This document shows, piece after piece, positions 52,010 to 60,714 of a stretch of DNA of 64,000 nt. Location: positions 1 through 64,000 of the forward strand of contig JBIOYR010000094.1 in assembly GCA_044870245.1 (NCBI GenBank), in the 5' to 3' direction. Position 1 is the stretch's first letter, and each line of letters opens with the position of its first letter. Below the pieces are notes generated by a model, which made no database searches, had not been told where the DNA came from, and saw only the letters and a program-made list of their open reading frames with translations. Made by a program: the position numbers and the translations under genes. This stretch comes from DATAFF01 sp044870245 (GTDB taxonomy: Bacteria; Pseudomonadota; Alphaproteobacteria; Rhizobiales; Aestuariivirgaceae).

Positions 52010-52579
52010 ATGAGCGATCATCTCGATCCCGTTTCTTCGCCTGACACGTCACCGCCGCCGGTGAAGGGCGGAAGGAATTGGCTGATCCTGCCGACCATCG
52101 CGCTGGCCGCGGCATTGACCGGGGCGGCCGCGGGCAGTGCGGTGAGCGACTACAACGGCTCGGCCATGCCGATCCATTTCATGGGCGGCCATGATTTCGA
52201 CCCCGCCCGGGCCGAGGAGCACGCCGACCGCATGGTGCGTCATCTTGCCATCGAGGTCGATGCCACCAACGAGCAGACCGACAAGCTGCGCGCCATCATG
52301 AAGGCCACGGTGAAGGATCTCGTTCCGCTGCGCGAGAAGATCAAATCGGCCCGCGAGCGCGCCCGCGAGCTGCTCACCGCCCCGACCATCGACCGCGCCG
52401 CCATCGAGCAGCTCCGCTCGGAGCAGATGGCCAATCTCGACACCGGCAGCCGCCGCATCGCCCAAGGATTGGCGGATGCCGCCGACGTTCTGAGCGTCGA
52501 GCAGCGACGCAAGCTCGAGGAGAAGCTTGACGAATGGCGTGAGCGCAGGGCTTTCTGGCGCCCATGGCATCGCGGATGA
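52010..52579 (+). CDS. Periplasmic heavy-metal-sensor/CpxP-like protein, membrane-anchored
   Basis: The protein has 189 residues. A cytoplasmic Pro-rich start, one membrane helix (about 26-46), then a long periplasmic helical hairpin (about 65-180). The hairpin contains ATNEQTDKLRAIMKATV and DVLSVEQRRKLEEKLDEW, the paired LTxxQ-like motifs of the Spy/CpxP/metal-resistance fold. Such proteins sense misfolding or metals and repress the partner kinase. AAAGGAGAG precedes the ATG. The regulator and kinase follow immediately. Confidence 0.85.
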   Translation: MSDHLDPVSSPDTSPPPVKGGRNWLILPTIALAAALTGAAAGSAVSDYNGSAMPIHFMGGHDFDPARAEEHADRMVRHLAIEVDATNEQTDKLRAIMKATVKDLVPLREKIKSARERARELLTAPTIDRAAIEQLRSEQMANLDTGSRRIAQGLADAADVLSVEQRRKLEEKLDEWRERRAFWRPWHRG

Positions 52580-52583
52580 ACGC

Positions 52584-53267
52584 TTGAGCGACCGTATCCT
52601 GCTCATCGAGGATGACAGCCGCCTGGCCGAGATGGTGTCCGACTATCTCGGCCAGTCGGGCTTTCGCGTGTCGCGCGCCGCCAATGGCGCCGCCGGCCTG
52701 CAGATGCAGGCGAGCGACAGCTTCGACATCGTCGTGCTCGACCTGATGCTGCCCGACATGGACGGGACCGACGTCTGCCGCCAGCTGCGCCAGCGCGGCA
52801 GCATCCCGATCCTCATGCTGACGGCGCGCGGCGATGCCATGGACCGCGTCATCGGGCTCGAGATGGGCGCCGACGACTATCTGCCAAAGCCGTTCGAGCC
52901 GCGCGAGTTGCTGGCGAGGCTCCGGGCCATTCTCAGGCGTGGCCGCGCCGTCCCCGAGAGCATTCTCCGCTTCGGCCGGCTCGAGATCGACTGCAATGCC
53001 CGCGAGGTCCGCCTCGACGGCGAGCCGCGGCCGCTGACCAGCCACCAATTCGGCCTTCTCCTCGCCTTGGCCCGCCGCGCCGGCCGCGTCATGACACGCG
53101 AGGCGCTGATGGAAATCATGAAGAACGAGCCGCTCGAGGCTTTCGACCGCTCGATCGATGTTCACATCTCGCGCATCCGCGCCCTGATCGAGGACGACCA
53201 CAAGAAGCCCCGCCGCGTCATCACCATCCGCGGCGTCGGCTATGTCTTCGCCAAGGCGCAAGACTAG
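52584..53267 (+). CDS. OmpR-family response regulator (CpxR-like)
   Basis: The protein has about 227 residues from the TTG at 52584. Receiver domain: acidic pocket LIEDD, phosphoacceptor Asp in VVLDLMLPDMDG, the Thr in MLTARG and the Lys in LPKPFEP. The C-terminal winged helix has LTSHQFGLLLALARRAGRVMTRE and IRGVGYVF. The frame is open further upstream, but there is no better-placed start codon between the genes. It lies between the periplasmic sensor and the kinase. Confidence 0.9.
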   Translation: MSDRILLIEDDSRLAEMVSDYLGQSGFRVSRAANGAAGLQMQASDSFDIVVLDLMLPDMDGTDVCRQLRQRGSIPILMLTARGDAMDRVIGLEMGADDYLPKPFEPRELLARLRAILRRGRAVPESILRFGRLEIDCNAREVRLDGEPRPLTSHQFGLLLALARRAGRVMTREALMEIMKNEPLEAFDRSIDVHISRIRALIEDDHKKPRRVITIRGVGYVFAKAQD

Positions 53268-53281
53268 AGGCGTGCCCTGCG

Positions 53282-54559
53282 ATGCGGCGGCTCTACCACC
53301 AGCTCTATCTCACCATCATCGCGAGCCTGGTGCTGGTGGTGCTGGTGGCGGGCCTCCTGTGGCGCCTCGGACCGAACGACACCCCCTCCTCGCGCGCCTT
53401 CGAGATCGCTGGCGAGCTGATGGCCGCGCAATTGCCGCCGGCCGCCGCCGGGGCGGCGGCGCAGCAGCAGGCGATCGCCCGCCTGCATGAGCAGCTCGAC
53501 ATCGATGTCGGCCTGTTCGACAGCGCCCGCCATCCCCTCGCCACTGCCGGTCGCCCCGTGCCCAAGCCGGCCGCCCGCCAATCTCATGGCTGGATCTATG
53601 GTCCTGACGGCGCCGCCTGGGCGATCAAGCTGCCCGACAGCCGATGGATCGTCGCCCGCCCGTCGATCCCGCCGCACCGCCCGGTGCTCCGCCTGATCGT
53701 CTTCCTCGGCGGCATTGCGCTCGCGGTGGCGCTCTGCGCCTATCCGGTGGTGCGCCGGCTGACGGGCCGCCTCGAGCGGCTGCAGCAGGGCGTCGAGCAG
53801 CTCGGCTCCGGCGATCTCTCGGCCCGCGTCAAGGTCGAGGGCAGCGACGAGGTCGCCCGTCTCGCCGCGAGCTTCAACCGCGCCGCCGGCCGCATCGAGG
53901 AGCTGGTCAGCGCCCACAAGCTCCTCCTCGCCAACACCTCGCACGAGCTGCGCACGCCATTGTCGCGCATCCGTTTCGGCGTCGAGCTCATGCTCGAGGA
54001 CGCAGGCGGCCGCGGCAAGACCGAGCTCCTCGCTGACATTGCCGAGCTTGACCGGCTGATCGACGAGATCCTGCTGTCGAGCCGGCTTGATGCCCATGCG
54101 GTGAACCGGGCGGATGAGGAGATCGATCTGCTTGCCCTCGCCGCCGAGGAGGGCGCGCGCTATGACGACTGCACGCTCGAAGGTCAGTCGGTGACGGTGA
54201 TCGGCGACCGCGGCCTGTTGCAGCGCATGCTGCGCAACCTTCTCGACAATGCCGAGCGCCATGGCAAATCGCCGATCGAGATCCGCGTCGGTCTCCGTGA
54301 CGGGCTGGCGTCGATCGTCGTGTCCGATCAGGGACCGGGTGTGCCGGAGAGCGAGCGCGAGCTGATCTTCTCACCCTTCTATCGCGGCGGCTCGGGCAGG
54401 GAATCCGGCCGCGGCACCGGCCTTGGCCTGACCCTCGTCCACCAGATCGCCAGCAACCATGGTGGCACTGCCCGATGGGCGCCGACACGCGACAGGCCGA
54501 GCCGGATCGAGGTCACCTTGCCGCTCGCCGGGAACCGTGTGACTTTGCGGAGGGAGTGA
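53282..54559 (+). CDS. Sensor histidine kinase with HAMP domain (CpxA-like)
   Basis: The protein has 425 residues. TM1 about 9-30, periplasmic sensor about 31-137, TM2 about 138-160, HAMP to about 212. H-box SHELRTPLSRIRFGVEL, N-box LLRNLLDNAERHG, G1 DQGPGVPE, and G2 GRGTGLGLTLVHQIA. It should phosphorylate the adjacent regulator in response to envelope or metal stress. It starts 15 bases after the regulator stop. Confidence 0.92.
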   Translation: MRRLYHQLYLTIIASLVLVVLVAGLLWRLGPNDTPSSRAFEIAGELMAAQLPPAAAGAAAQQQAIARLHEQLDIDVGLFDSARHPLATAGRPVPKPAARQSHGWIYGPDGAAWAIKLPDSRWIVARPSIPPHRPVLRLIVFLGGIALAVALCAYPVVRRLTGRLERLQQGVEQLGSGDLSARVKVEGSDEVARLAASFNRAAGRIEELVSAHKLLLANTSHELRTPLSRIRFGVELMLEDAGGRGKTELLADIAELDRLIDEILLSSRLDAHAVNRADEEIDLLALAAEEGARYDDCTLEGQSVTVIGDRGLLQRMLRNLLDNAERHGKSPIEIRVGLRDGLASIVVSDQGPGVPESERELIFSPFYRGGSGRESGRGTGLGLTLVHQIASNHGGTARWAPTRDRPSRIEVTLPLAGNRVTLRRE

Positions 54560-54598
54560 ACTATAAGGGGCCTGGTTCCGGCCCATGGAGCAACCCCG

Positions 54599-54883
54599 GT
54601 GTCGTTCTTGAAAAACCTGTTCGGCTGGGGAAAGGCGCGCAGCGACGACGGAGCGGCGGCCAAGGAGGTCGAGCACAAGGGCTTCCTCATCACTGCCAAG
54701 CCCTATCTGGAGAGCGGCCAATATCAGCTCGCCGGAACGATCTCGCGCTCGACCGGCGAGGGCCGCCAGGAGCACGCCTTCATCCGCGCCGACCGCTTCG
54801 CCAGCCGCGAGGCCGCGACCGAGGCGGCGATCGCCAAGGGTCGCCAATTGATCGACGAGCAGGGCGACAAGCTCTTCGGCTGA
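54599..54883 (+). CDS. HlyU-family small protein
   Basis: The protein has 94 residues. It starts (GTG) SFLKNLFGWGK, then has EHKGFLITAKPYLESGQYQLAG and HAFIRADRFASREAATEAAI, closing with IDEQGDKLF. This is the pattern of proteins annotated as HlyU transcriptional activators in Alphaproteobacteria; no DNA-binding motif is visible and the function is uncertain. It follows the kinase gene by 39 bases. Confidence 0.75.
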   Translation: MSFLKNLFGWGKARSDDGAAAKEVEHKGFLITAKPYLESGQYQLAGTISRSTGEGRQEHAFIRADRFASREAATEAAIAKGRQLIDEQGDKLFG

Positions 54884-55021
54884 CGAATTTTTTCAAAGTC
54901 CGCCACCCTTTGGCCAAATCGACACACCGACGTGACAAACGACCAGGACCGCCACGACTCCCCCTGGATCATCTTACGATTCTCGTGAACTATGCCGACG
55001 AGTCAGTGAGTTGGTGTCGAA

Positions 55022-55288
55022 ATGAACAAGATTGTCGATCTCGCCGAGCAGAACCTGGCGCTGCTGCTCCTCGAACGGGACGTGCTGAAGGCCGATGTCG
55101 AGAGGCTGAGCGCCATTGTCGCCAATCTCGAAGCCAAGCTCTCCAGCCTGGCGCCGTCCTGCCATCAGGGATGCCGCTTCGACCATTTCGAGGATCGCGA
55201 GCGCATGCGGGTCGACCATATCGGCCGGCTGATCGAGGAGCGCAACGAGGCCTGGAAGGAGCTGGCGCGTCGGCGGTCGGGCTCTTAG
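55022..55288 (+). CDS. Small coiled-coil hypothetical protein
   Basis: The protein has 88 residues, mainly a heptad coiled coil (about 1-42, LAEQNLALLLLERDVLKADVE), then a Cys-containing turn (SCHQGCRF) and a second charged helix. No family recognised. The stop TAG is the first heptamer of repeat copy 7. Confidence 0.55.
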   Translation: MNKIVDLAEQNLALLLLERDVLKADVERLSAIVANLEAKLSSLAPSCHQGCRFDHFEDRERMRVDHIGRLIEERNEAWKELARRRSGS

Positions 55289-55393
55289 GCAGTCGGCAAA
55301 TAGGCAGTAGGCAGTAGGGAAGTGCGCAGCCGACTGCCTAATGCCTATCTGACTACTGACACGATTTGCCGACTGCCTACCGCCTACTGCCTA
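55286..55393. repeat. Heptamer hairpin repeat, copy 7 (extended)
   Basis: At 108 bases this is the longest copy. Left arm: TAGGCAGTCGGCAAA, then TAGGCAG twice and TAGGGAAG. The first right arm is CCGACTGCCTAATGCCTATC, followed by GACTACTGACACGATT and a second right arm TTGCCGACTGCCTACCGCC plus TACTGCCTA. It looks like a hairpin with one arm duplicated or two copies fused. It separates the coiled-coil gene from the sugar-acid operon. Confidence 0.88.
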
Positions 55394-55475
55394 AAGATTG
55401 ACGCCGCCCCACCCCTTGCTATGCTAATGCCACCAAGAATTCCGCCACCGAGCGGAACCGCATCGGGAGGAAGCA

Positions 55476-56258
55476 GTGAGTGGCCAGGGCCTCAAGGCGC
55501 TGACCCGGACGCGCGAGCCGAAGTTCGGGCATTTCATCGTCGAGTTTGCCACGCCGGGGATCGGCCACATTCTCAAATCGGCCGGCTGCGAATTCGTCAT
55601 TTTCGACATGGAGCATTCCGGCTTCTCGATCGAGACGGTCAAGCGCGCGATCCGCTATTTCGAGGCGGCGTCGCTTCCTGTCATCGTCCGCGTGCCGTCG
55701 AAGGACTACCACCATATCGCCCGCGCCTGCGACGCCGGTGCCGAAGGACTGATGCTGCCGATGGTCGGCACCCCCGACGAGGTCCGCCGCATCATCGCCA
55801 GCATGAAGTACCATCCGCAAGGGGCGCGCGGCGTCGCGCTCCAGATCGCCCATGACAATTACCGCCCCGGCACCGTCGCCGAAAAATTCGGCCGCGCCAA
55901 TGAGCGCACCACCTTCGTCTGCCAGATCGAGACCGCCGAGGGCGTCGAGAACGCCGATGCCATCGCTGCGATCGACGGCGTCGACCTGCTGTGGGTCGGC
56001 CATTTCGACCTGTCGGTGTCGCTCGGCATTCCGGGGCAGTTCGACAATCCGAAATTCACCGGCGCCATCGAGCGGGTGGTGAGCGCCGCCCGCCGCCACG
56101 GCCGCTCCCTCGGGCGGCTGGTGCCGACCGTCGAGCAGGGGATCGAGGTCAATGCGCTGGGCTTCGACTTCGTCTGCTATTCCGGCGATGTCTGGGTGCT
56201 GCATGATGCGCTGGCGGCGGCGATCGCCAGATTGCGGGCCGGATGCGGAAGGGCTTGA
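55476..56258 (+). CDS. HpcH/HpaI-type class II aldolase
   Basis: The protein has 260 residues and a phosphoenolpyruvate-mutase-like TIM barrel. The conserved FDMEHSGFSIETVKR, VRVPSKDYHHI, GAEGLMLPMV and FVCQIETAEGVEN (metal Glu) are all present. It cleaves 4-hydroxy-2-oxo acids to pyruvate and an aldehyde. The GTG start follows GGAGGAAG. It is first gene of the sugar-acid operon, with 6 bases to the dehydrogenase, so both should act on one sugar-acid pathway (inference). Confidence 0.88.
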   Translation: MSGQGLKALTRTREPKFGHFIVEFATPGIGHILKSAGCEFVIFDMEHSGFSIETVKRAIRYFEAASLPVIVRVPSKDYHHIARACDAGAEGLMLPMVGTPDEVRRIIASMKYHPQGARGVALQIAHDNYRPGTVAEKFGRANERTTFVCQIETAEGVENADAIAAIDGVDLLWVGHFDLSVSLGIPGQFDNPKFTGAIERVVSAARRHGRSLGRLVPTVEQGIEVNALGFDFVCYSGDVWVLHDALAAAIARLRAGCGRA

Positions 56259-56264
56259 GCGGCG

Positions 56265-57311
56265 ATGGCACCGTTCCGGGTGGCGCTCTCGGCGGATTTT
56301 CGTAAAAGCGATGGCGCGCCGCTCTTTCCCGACTTCGATCTCGCGCCGCTGATCGAGGCGCCCGGTGTCGAGGTCCGCTATCTCGCCCCGGCCGACAGCT
56401 TGCACGCCGACCAGCTCGCCGATGTCGACGCCCTCATCCTGCTGACCCCGCGCTTCACCGCCGACAGCATCCATCCCAATGGTCGGCTCGCCGTCGTTGC
56501 CCGTTTCGGCGTCGGCTATGACAATGTCGCCGTCGACGCCCTGACCCGCGCCGCGATCCCGCTGGTGATCACCCCCGACGGGGTGCGTCGACCGGTCGCG
56601 GTATCGATCATCGCCCTGATGCTGGCGCTGACCGGCAAGCTCGCGATCAAGGACCGCCTCACCCGCGAGGGCCCGGACGGTTTCAACCGCCGCGCCCAAC
56701 ATATGGGCTATGGCCTGGTCGGCCGCACCCTCGGCTCGCTCGGCATCGGCAATATCGGCGCCGAGCTGTTCCGGCTGGCCAAGCCCTTCGACATGAATTT
56801 CATCGCCCATGATCCTTTTGCCTCGCCGGCGGTGGCGCGCGATTTGGGGATCGATCTCGTCGATCTCGACGAGGTCTTCCGCCGGAGCGACGTGCTGACG
56901 GTGAACTGTCCGCTGACCGACGACACCCGCCACCTGGTGAATGCCCGCCGGCTCGCGCTGATGAAGCCGACCGCCTTTCTCATCAACACCGCCCGCGGGC
57001 CGATCGTCGATCAGCAGGCGCTGACGACGGTGCTCGAGCAACGCCGCATCGCCGGTGCCGGTCTCGATGTCTTCGAGGTCGAGCCGCCGCCGGCCGACGA
57101 GCCGCTGCTCAAGCTCGACAATGTCATCGTGACGCCGCACGCCCTGTGCTGGACCGATCAGTGCTTCGCCGGCAATGGCGCCGCCGATGTCCGCGCCGTG
57201 CTCGATATCCAGCATGGCCGGGTGCCGCGCGGCGTCGTCAACCGCGATGTGCTGGAGAACGAGCTTTTCAAGAAACGCCTCGAGCGGCTGCGGGCCGCCT
57301 ATGGCGGTTAG
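56265..57311 (+). CDS. D-isomer-specific 2-hydroxyacid dehydrogenase
   Basis: The protein has 348 residues. NAD loop LGIGNIGAELFRLA (about 158-171), active-site Arg in NTARGPIVDQQAL, Glu in FEVEPPPADEPL and His in TPHALCW. It oxidises or reduces 2-hydroxy/2-oxo acids; here probably glycerate, glyoxylate or a sugar-acid intermediate. It lies between the aldolase and the ABC binding-protein genes. Confidence 0.88.
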   Translation: MAPFRVALSADFRKSDGAPLFPDFDLAPLIEAPGVEVRYLAPADSLHADQLADVDALILLTPRFTADSIHPNGRLAVVARFGVGYDNVAVDALTRAAIPLVITPDGVRRPVAVSIIALMLALTGKLAIKDRLTREGPDGFNRRAQHMGYGLVGRTLGSLGIGNIGAELFRLAKPFDMNFIAHDPFASPAVARDLGIDLVDLDEVFRRSDVLTVNCPLTDDTRHLVNARRLALMKPTAFLINTARGPIVDQQALTTVLEQRRIAGAGLDVFEVEPPPADEPLLKLDNVIVTPHALCWTDQCFAGNGAADVRAVLDIQHGRVPRGVVNRDVLENELFKKRLERLRAAYGG

Positions 57312-57360
57312 ACCGGGGACGAAGCGCATAGACCGGGGGGATCAAAGGGAGGAGTTGCCG

Positions 57361-58803
57361 ATGGGCTTGCTTGCAAAATGGGCCTCGATGCTCGCTTTGA
57401 CCGCCTTCGCCATGTCGGGAGCGACCGGCGTACATGCCGAAAGTGCCGCCGAGCGCGCGGTGAAGGAAGCTCAGAAATACAAGGGACAGACGATCACCAT
57501 CGTCTGGGAGGCCGGTCTTCAGGCGCTCGACCCGCTGAACTTCTCCGGCCCCAAATGGGAGAAGCTCACCGGCATCAAGGTCAAGGTCGTGGAGGTCGCC
57601 ACCGCCGAGATGTTCACCAAGATCATGCAGGAATACCGCGCCGGCACCGGCGCCTATGACGCGCTCAACGTCATCCCGTCCTGGATGCCCGATCTCGCCC
57701 AGGCCGGCGCGCTCGAGAACCTCGACCCCTATGTCGAGAAATATGGCTACAACGACGAGCTCCAGAAGATCGCGCCGACCTATCGCGACAACCAGATGAA
57801 GGTGAACGACAAGATCTACGGCTTCCCCGACGATGGCGACGTCTTCGTCTTCTATTATCGCAAGGACATCCTCGAGGATCCCAAGACCAAGGAGGAGTTC
57901 AAGGCCAAGTTCAATCGCGAGCTGGCGGTGCCCAAGACCTGGGCCGAGTTCGACGAGATCGGTCAGTTCCTCACCGACAAATTGCAGCCCGCCACCTATG
58001 GCGCGGCCTTCTTCCGCCAGCCCCCCTATGCCCAGTTCATGTTCCAGGAGCGCTTCCGCAACGAGGGCGGCAAGTTCTTCGATGGCGACACCATGAAGGC
58101 GACGATCAACAGCGACATCGGCGTCAAGGTGTTCACCGACATGCGCAACGAGAACAAGTTCATGCCGCCGGGGGTCGAGCAATGGGGCTTCACCGAGAAT
58201 CTCGCCGCCTTCCTCGCCGGCCAGACGGCGATGACCATCTCCTGGCCGCCTTACGGGCGCTGGGCCGCCGGCTACGGCAAGGATGAGGAGGCGCTGAACT
58301 GGGTGCCGAAATCGACGATCGCCGGCAAGGTCGGCTATGCCCTGCCGCCGGGCGGCCATCCCGAGCTCGCCGCCGGCTTCGCGCTCTCGGTTGCTTCCAC
58401 CAGCAAGAACAAGGACGCCGCCTATCTGTTCATCCAATGGCTGAACAGCGAGGATACGAGCCTCGAGCGGGTGAAGCTGCCGACCGCGCTGCGCGACCCC
58501 TTCCGCGATTCGCATTTCACCGACCCGGGCTATCTCAAGCTGTGGCCCGAGGCCAAGGAGTATCTGGCAGCCCTGCAGGAGGGCTCGAAGACCGGGCTGC
58601 TCGACCTCTCGCTGCTGCAGACCGACAAATATGAGGAGGTGCTGCGCCAGGCCATCAGCAAGCTGTGGGCCGGCGAGGACCCCAAGGCCATTCTCGACGA
58701 GGCGGCAGGCCAGTGGGACGCCATCACCGAGAAGATCGGCGTCGACAAGCAGAAGGCCGTGTACAACAACTGGGCGATGAAGACGGGCGCCTATCCGAAG
58801 TAA
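57361..58803 (+). CDS. CUT1 family ABC transporter sugar-binding protein
   Basis: The protein has 480 residues. Signal peptide (about 1-25, GVHAES cleavage). Two-lobe receptor with QTITIVWEAGLQALDPLN at the start and AFLAGQTAMTISWPPYGRW near the hinge. Similar to the large sugar/polyol-binding receptors of CUT1 systems. AGGGAGGAG precedes the ATG. A 165-base gap holding a palindromic repeat separates it from its permease genes, possibly letting the binding protein be made in excess. Confidence 0.9.
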   Translation: MGLLAKWASMLALTAFAMSGATGVHAESAAERAVKEAQKYKGQTITIVWEAGLQALDPLNFSGPKWEKLTGIKVKVVEVATAEMFTKIMQEYRAGTGAYDALNVIPSWMPDLAQAGALENLDPYVEKYGYNDELQKIAPTYRDNQMKVNDKIYGFPDDGDVFVFYYRKDILEDPKTKEEFKAKFNRELAVPKTWAEFDEIGQFLTDKLQPATYGAAFFRQPPYAQFMFQERFRNEGGKFFDGDTMKATINSDIGVKVFTDMRNENKFMPPGVEQWGFTENLAAFLAGQTAMTISWPPYGRWAAGYGKDEEALNWVPKSTIAGKVGYALPPGGHPELAAGFALSVASTSKNKDAAYLFIQWLNSEDTSLERVKLPTALRDPFRDSHFTDPGYLKLWPEAKEYLAALQEGSKTGLLDLSLLQTDKYEEVLRQAISKLWAGEDPKAILDEAAGQWDAITEKIGVDKQKAVYNNWAMKTGAYPK

Positions 58804-58848
58804 GGCGTCGATGGCAATGAGTGCCTATGTCCGAGCACGGCCTCCCTT

Positions 58849-58960
58849 CCTCCCCTCCCCCTTGTGGGGAGGGGTCGGGGGTGGGGGGATTGCAGTGCTT
58901 CGAAGAACCCCCCACCCGGCCTCGCCTTCGCTCGGCCACCCTCCCCACCAGGGGGAGGGC
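58849..58960. repeat. GC-rich compound palindrome (rhizobial-type intergenic repeat)
   Basis: Left block CCTCCCCTCCCCCTTGTGGG GAGGGG (two pieces) and right block CCCTCCCCACCAGGGGGAGGG each form a hairpin. A GTGGGGGG/CCCCCCAC pair forms a longer one around the centre. The centre contains CCGGCCTCGCCTTCGCTCGG. Repeats with this CTCCCC...GGGGAG and CTCGCnTTCGCTCGG plan are common in rhizobial intergenic DNA. The terminal GGGGGAGGG is close enough to the permease ATG (58969) to serve as or mask its ribosome site. Confidence 0.85.
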
Positions 58961-58968
58961 AATGAGAG

Positions 58969-59886
58969 ATGACGTCGGAGACGGTTGATCGCGTTCTCGA
59001 CAGGCCGGTCCGCAGGCACCGGATGCCGGATCGCAACTTCCGTCTCTGGCTCGTCTTCCCGGCCGTTCTGCTGCTCCTGCTGATCGGCCTGTTCCCGCTG
59101 ATCTATTCGCTGGTGATCAGCTTCCAGAACCTGACGATGCTCGATCAGGACACGTCCTTTCACGGGCTGATGAACTATGCCCAGCTGTTCCGCGACCGCC
59201 GTCTCTGGGAAGCCATCCTGCACACTCTGCTGATCACCGCCGTGGCGCTGCCGCTCGAGCTGGTGCTCGGGCTCGTCATGGCGCAGCTCTTTCTCGACCA
59301 CATGCCCGGCCGGCAGCTCTTCATCGCGCTCATCGTGCTGCCGACCATCATCTCGCCGATCGTCGCCGGTGCCACCTGGCGACTGATGTTCGACCAGCGC
59401 TATGGGCCGGTCAACCAGATCATCAGCTGGCTGACCGGCCAGCAGCAGGTGCTGCTGTGGACGGTCAATCCCAAGCTCGTCTATCCGGCGATCCTCATCT
59501 GCGAGATCTGGCAGTGGACGCCGTTCATGTTCCTGATCCTGCTGGCGGCGCTGTCCCATGTCGACCGCTCGCAGCTCGAGGCGGCCGAGCTCGACGGCGC
59601 CCGCTTCCCGCGCATCTTCCTCAAGATCGTGCTGCCGGCGATCTGGCCGGTCATGGCCATCGCCATCCTCATTCGCGGCGTCGATCTCTTCCGCATCTTC
59701 GACGTCATCTGGGCGTTGACCGGCGGCGGTCCCGGCACCATGACCGAGACCATCTCGATCTACACCTACGTCCAGGGCTTCCAGCAATTCGAGTCGAGCT
59801 ACACCGCGGCGATCGCCTTCCTCATCGTCGCGCTGATGTCGGTCGTGGTCACCTGGGCCATCCGGCGCATGGGGCTTGCCAGATGA
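58969..59886 (+). CDS. Sugar ABC transporter permease, MalF/UgpA-like
   Basis: The protein has 305 residues with six to seven helices. EAA motif LEAAELDGARFPRIFLKIVLPAI. First of two CUT1 permeases. It overlaps the second by four bases. Translation may depend on opening the hairpin that borders its start. Confidence 0.9.
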   Translation: MTSETVDRVLDRPVRRHRMPDRNFRLWLVFPAVLLLLLIGLFPLIYSLVISFQNLTMLDQDTSFHGLMNYAQLFRDRRLWEAILHTLLITAVALPLELVLGLVMAQLFLDHMPGRQLFIALIVLPTIISPIVAGATWRLMFDQRYGPVNQIISWLTGQQQVLLWTVNPKLVYPAILICEIWQWTPFMFLILLAALSHVDRSQLEAAELDGARFPRIFLKIVLPAIWPVMAIAILIRGVDLFRIFDVIWALTGGGPGTMTETISIYTYVQGFQQFESSYTAAIAFLIVALMSVVVTWAIRRMGLAR

Positions 59887-60707
59887 ACGCCCGCCGCCGC
59901 CTCGCCCTTCCCATGCGCTATGCCGCCGCCATCGCCTTCACCCTGTTCTTCATCTTCCCGGTCTATTGGCTCTTCATCATCTCCTTCAAGACGCCGGCCG
60001 AGATCTTCCACTATCCGCCGGTCTGGTACCCGAAGAGCATCCAGTTCGCCAATTACTGGGTGCTGTTCAAGGACGGCGATGCCTTCACCGTGTGGAACAG
60101 CCTGGTGCTGGCGAGCGTCAGCACCCTCATCGCCATGGTGCTGGGGACCATGTGCGCCTACAGCCTGGTGCGCTTCCGCACCGGCGGCGAGAACCTCGCC
60201 GTGTGGATCATCTCGCAGCGCCTGATGCCGCCGATCGCCATCATCTTTCCCATCTTCCTGCTCTATGTCTGGCTCGGCTGGGTCGATACCTATCACGGCC
60301 TCATCATCCTCTACACCGCCTTCAGCCTGCCCTATGTCATCTGGATGATGCGCGGCTATATCGAGGAGGTGCCACTCGAGCTCGAGGAGAGCGCGCTGGT
60401 CGATGGCTGCACCCGCTGGGAGGTGCTGTGGAAGGTGGTGTTCCCGATGGTTCGCGCCGGCCTGTTCGCCACCGCCGTCTTCACCTTCGTCTTCGCCTGG
60501 AACGATTTCATCTTCGCGTTGGTGCTGACCCGCACCGAGGTCATCACCTACACCGTTCAGGTCACCCATTATTTCGGCGGCCAGTCGAATTTCTGGGCCA
60601 AGATCGCCGCCATGTCGGTGCTCGGCACCGTGCCGATCTTCTTCGCGGTGGCGACCATGCAGCGCTTCCTGGTGCGCGGCATCTCGATGGGCGCGGTCAA
60701 GGGGTGA
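59883..60707 (+). CDS. Sugar ABC transporter permease, MalG/UgpE-like
   Basis: The protein has 274 residues with six helices. EAA motif LEESALVDGCTRWEVLWKVVFPM. ATGA overlap with the previous gene. It completes the channel with the MalF-like subunit. Confidence 0.9.
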   Translation: MNARRRLALPMRYAAAIAFTLFFIFPVYWLFIISFKTPAEIFHYPPVWYPKSIQFANYWVLFKDGDAFTVWNSLVLASVSTLIAMVLGTMCAYSLVRFRTGGENLAVWIISQRLMPPIAIIFPIFLLYVWLGWVDTYHGLIILYTAFSLPYVIWMMRGYIEEVPLELEESALVDGCTRWEVLWKVVFPMVRAGLFATAVFTFVFAWNDFIFALVLTRTEVITYTVQVTHYFGGQSNFWAKIAAMSVLGTVPIFFAVATMQRFLVRGISMGAVKG

Positions 60708-60714
60708 GGCGACC

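Noticed and set aside
58849..58960. Simple rho-independent terminator after the sugar-binding protein
   Set aside because: The structure is a compound repeat with two hairpins, has no T-run on the plus strand, and lies inside an operon whose downstream genes would then need their own promoter.
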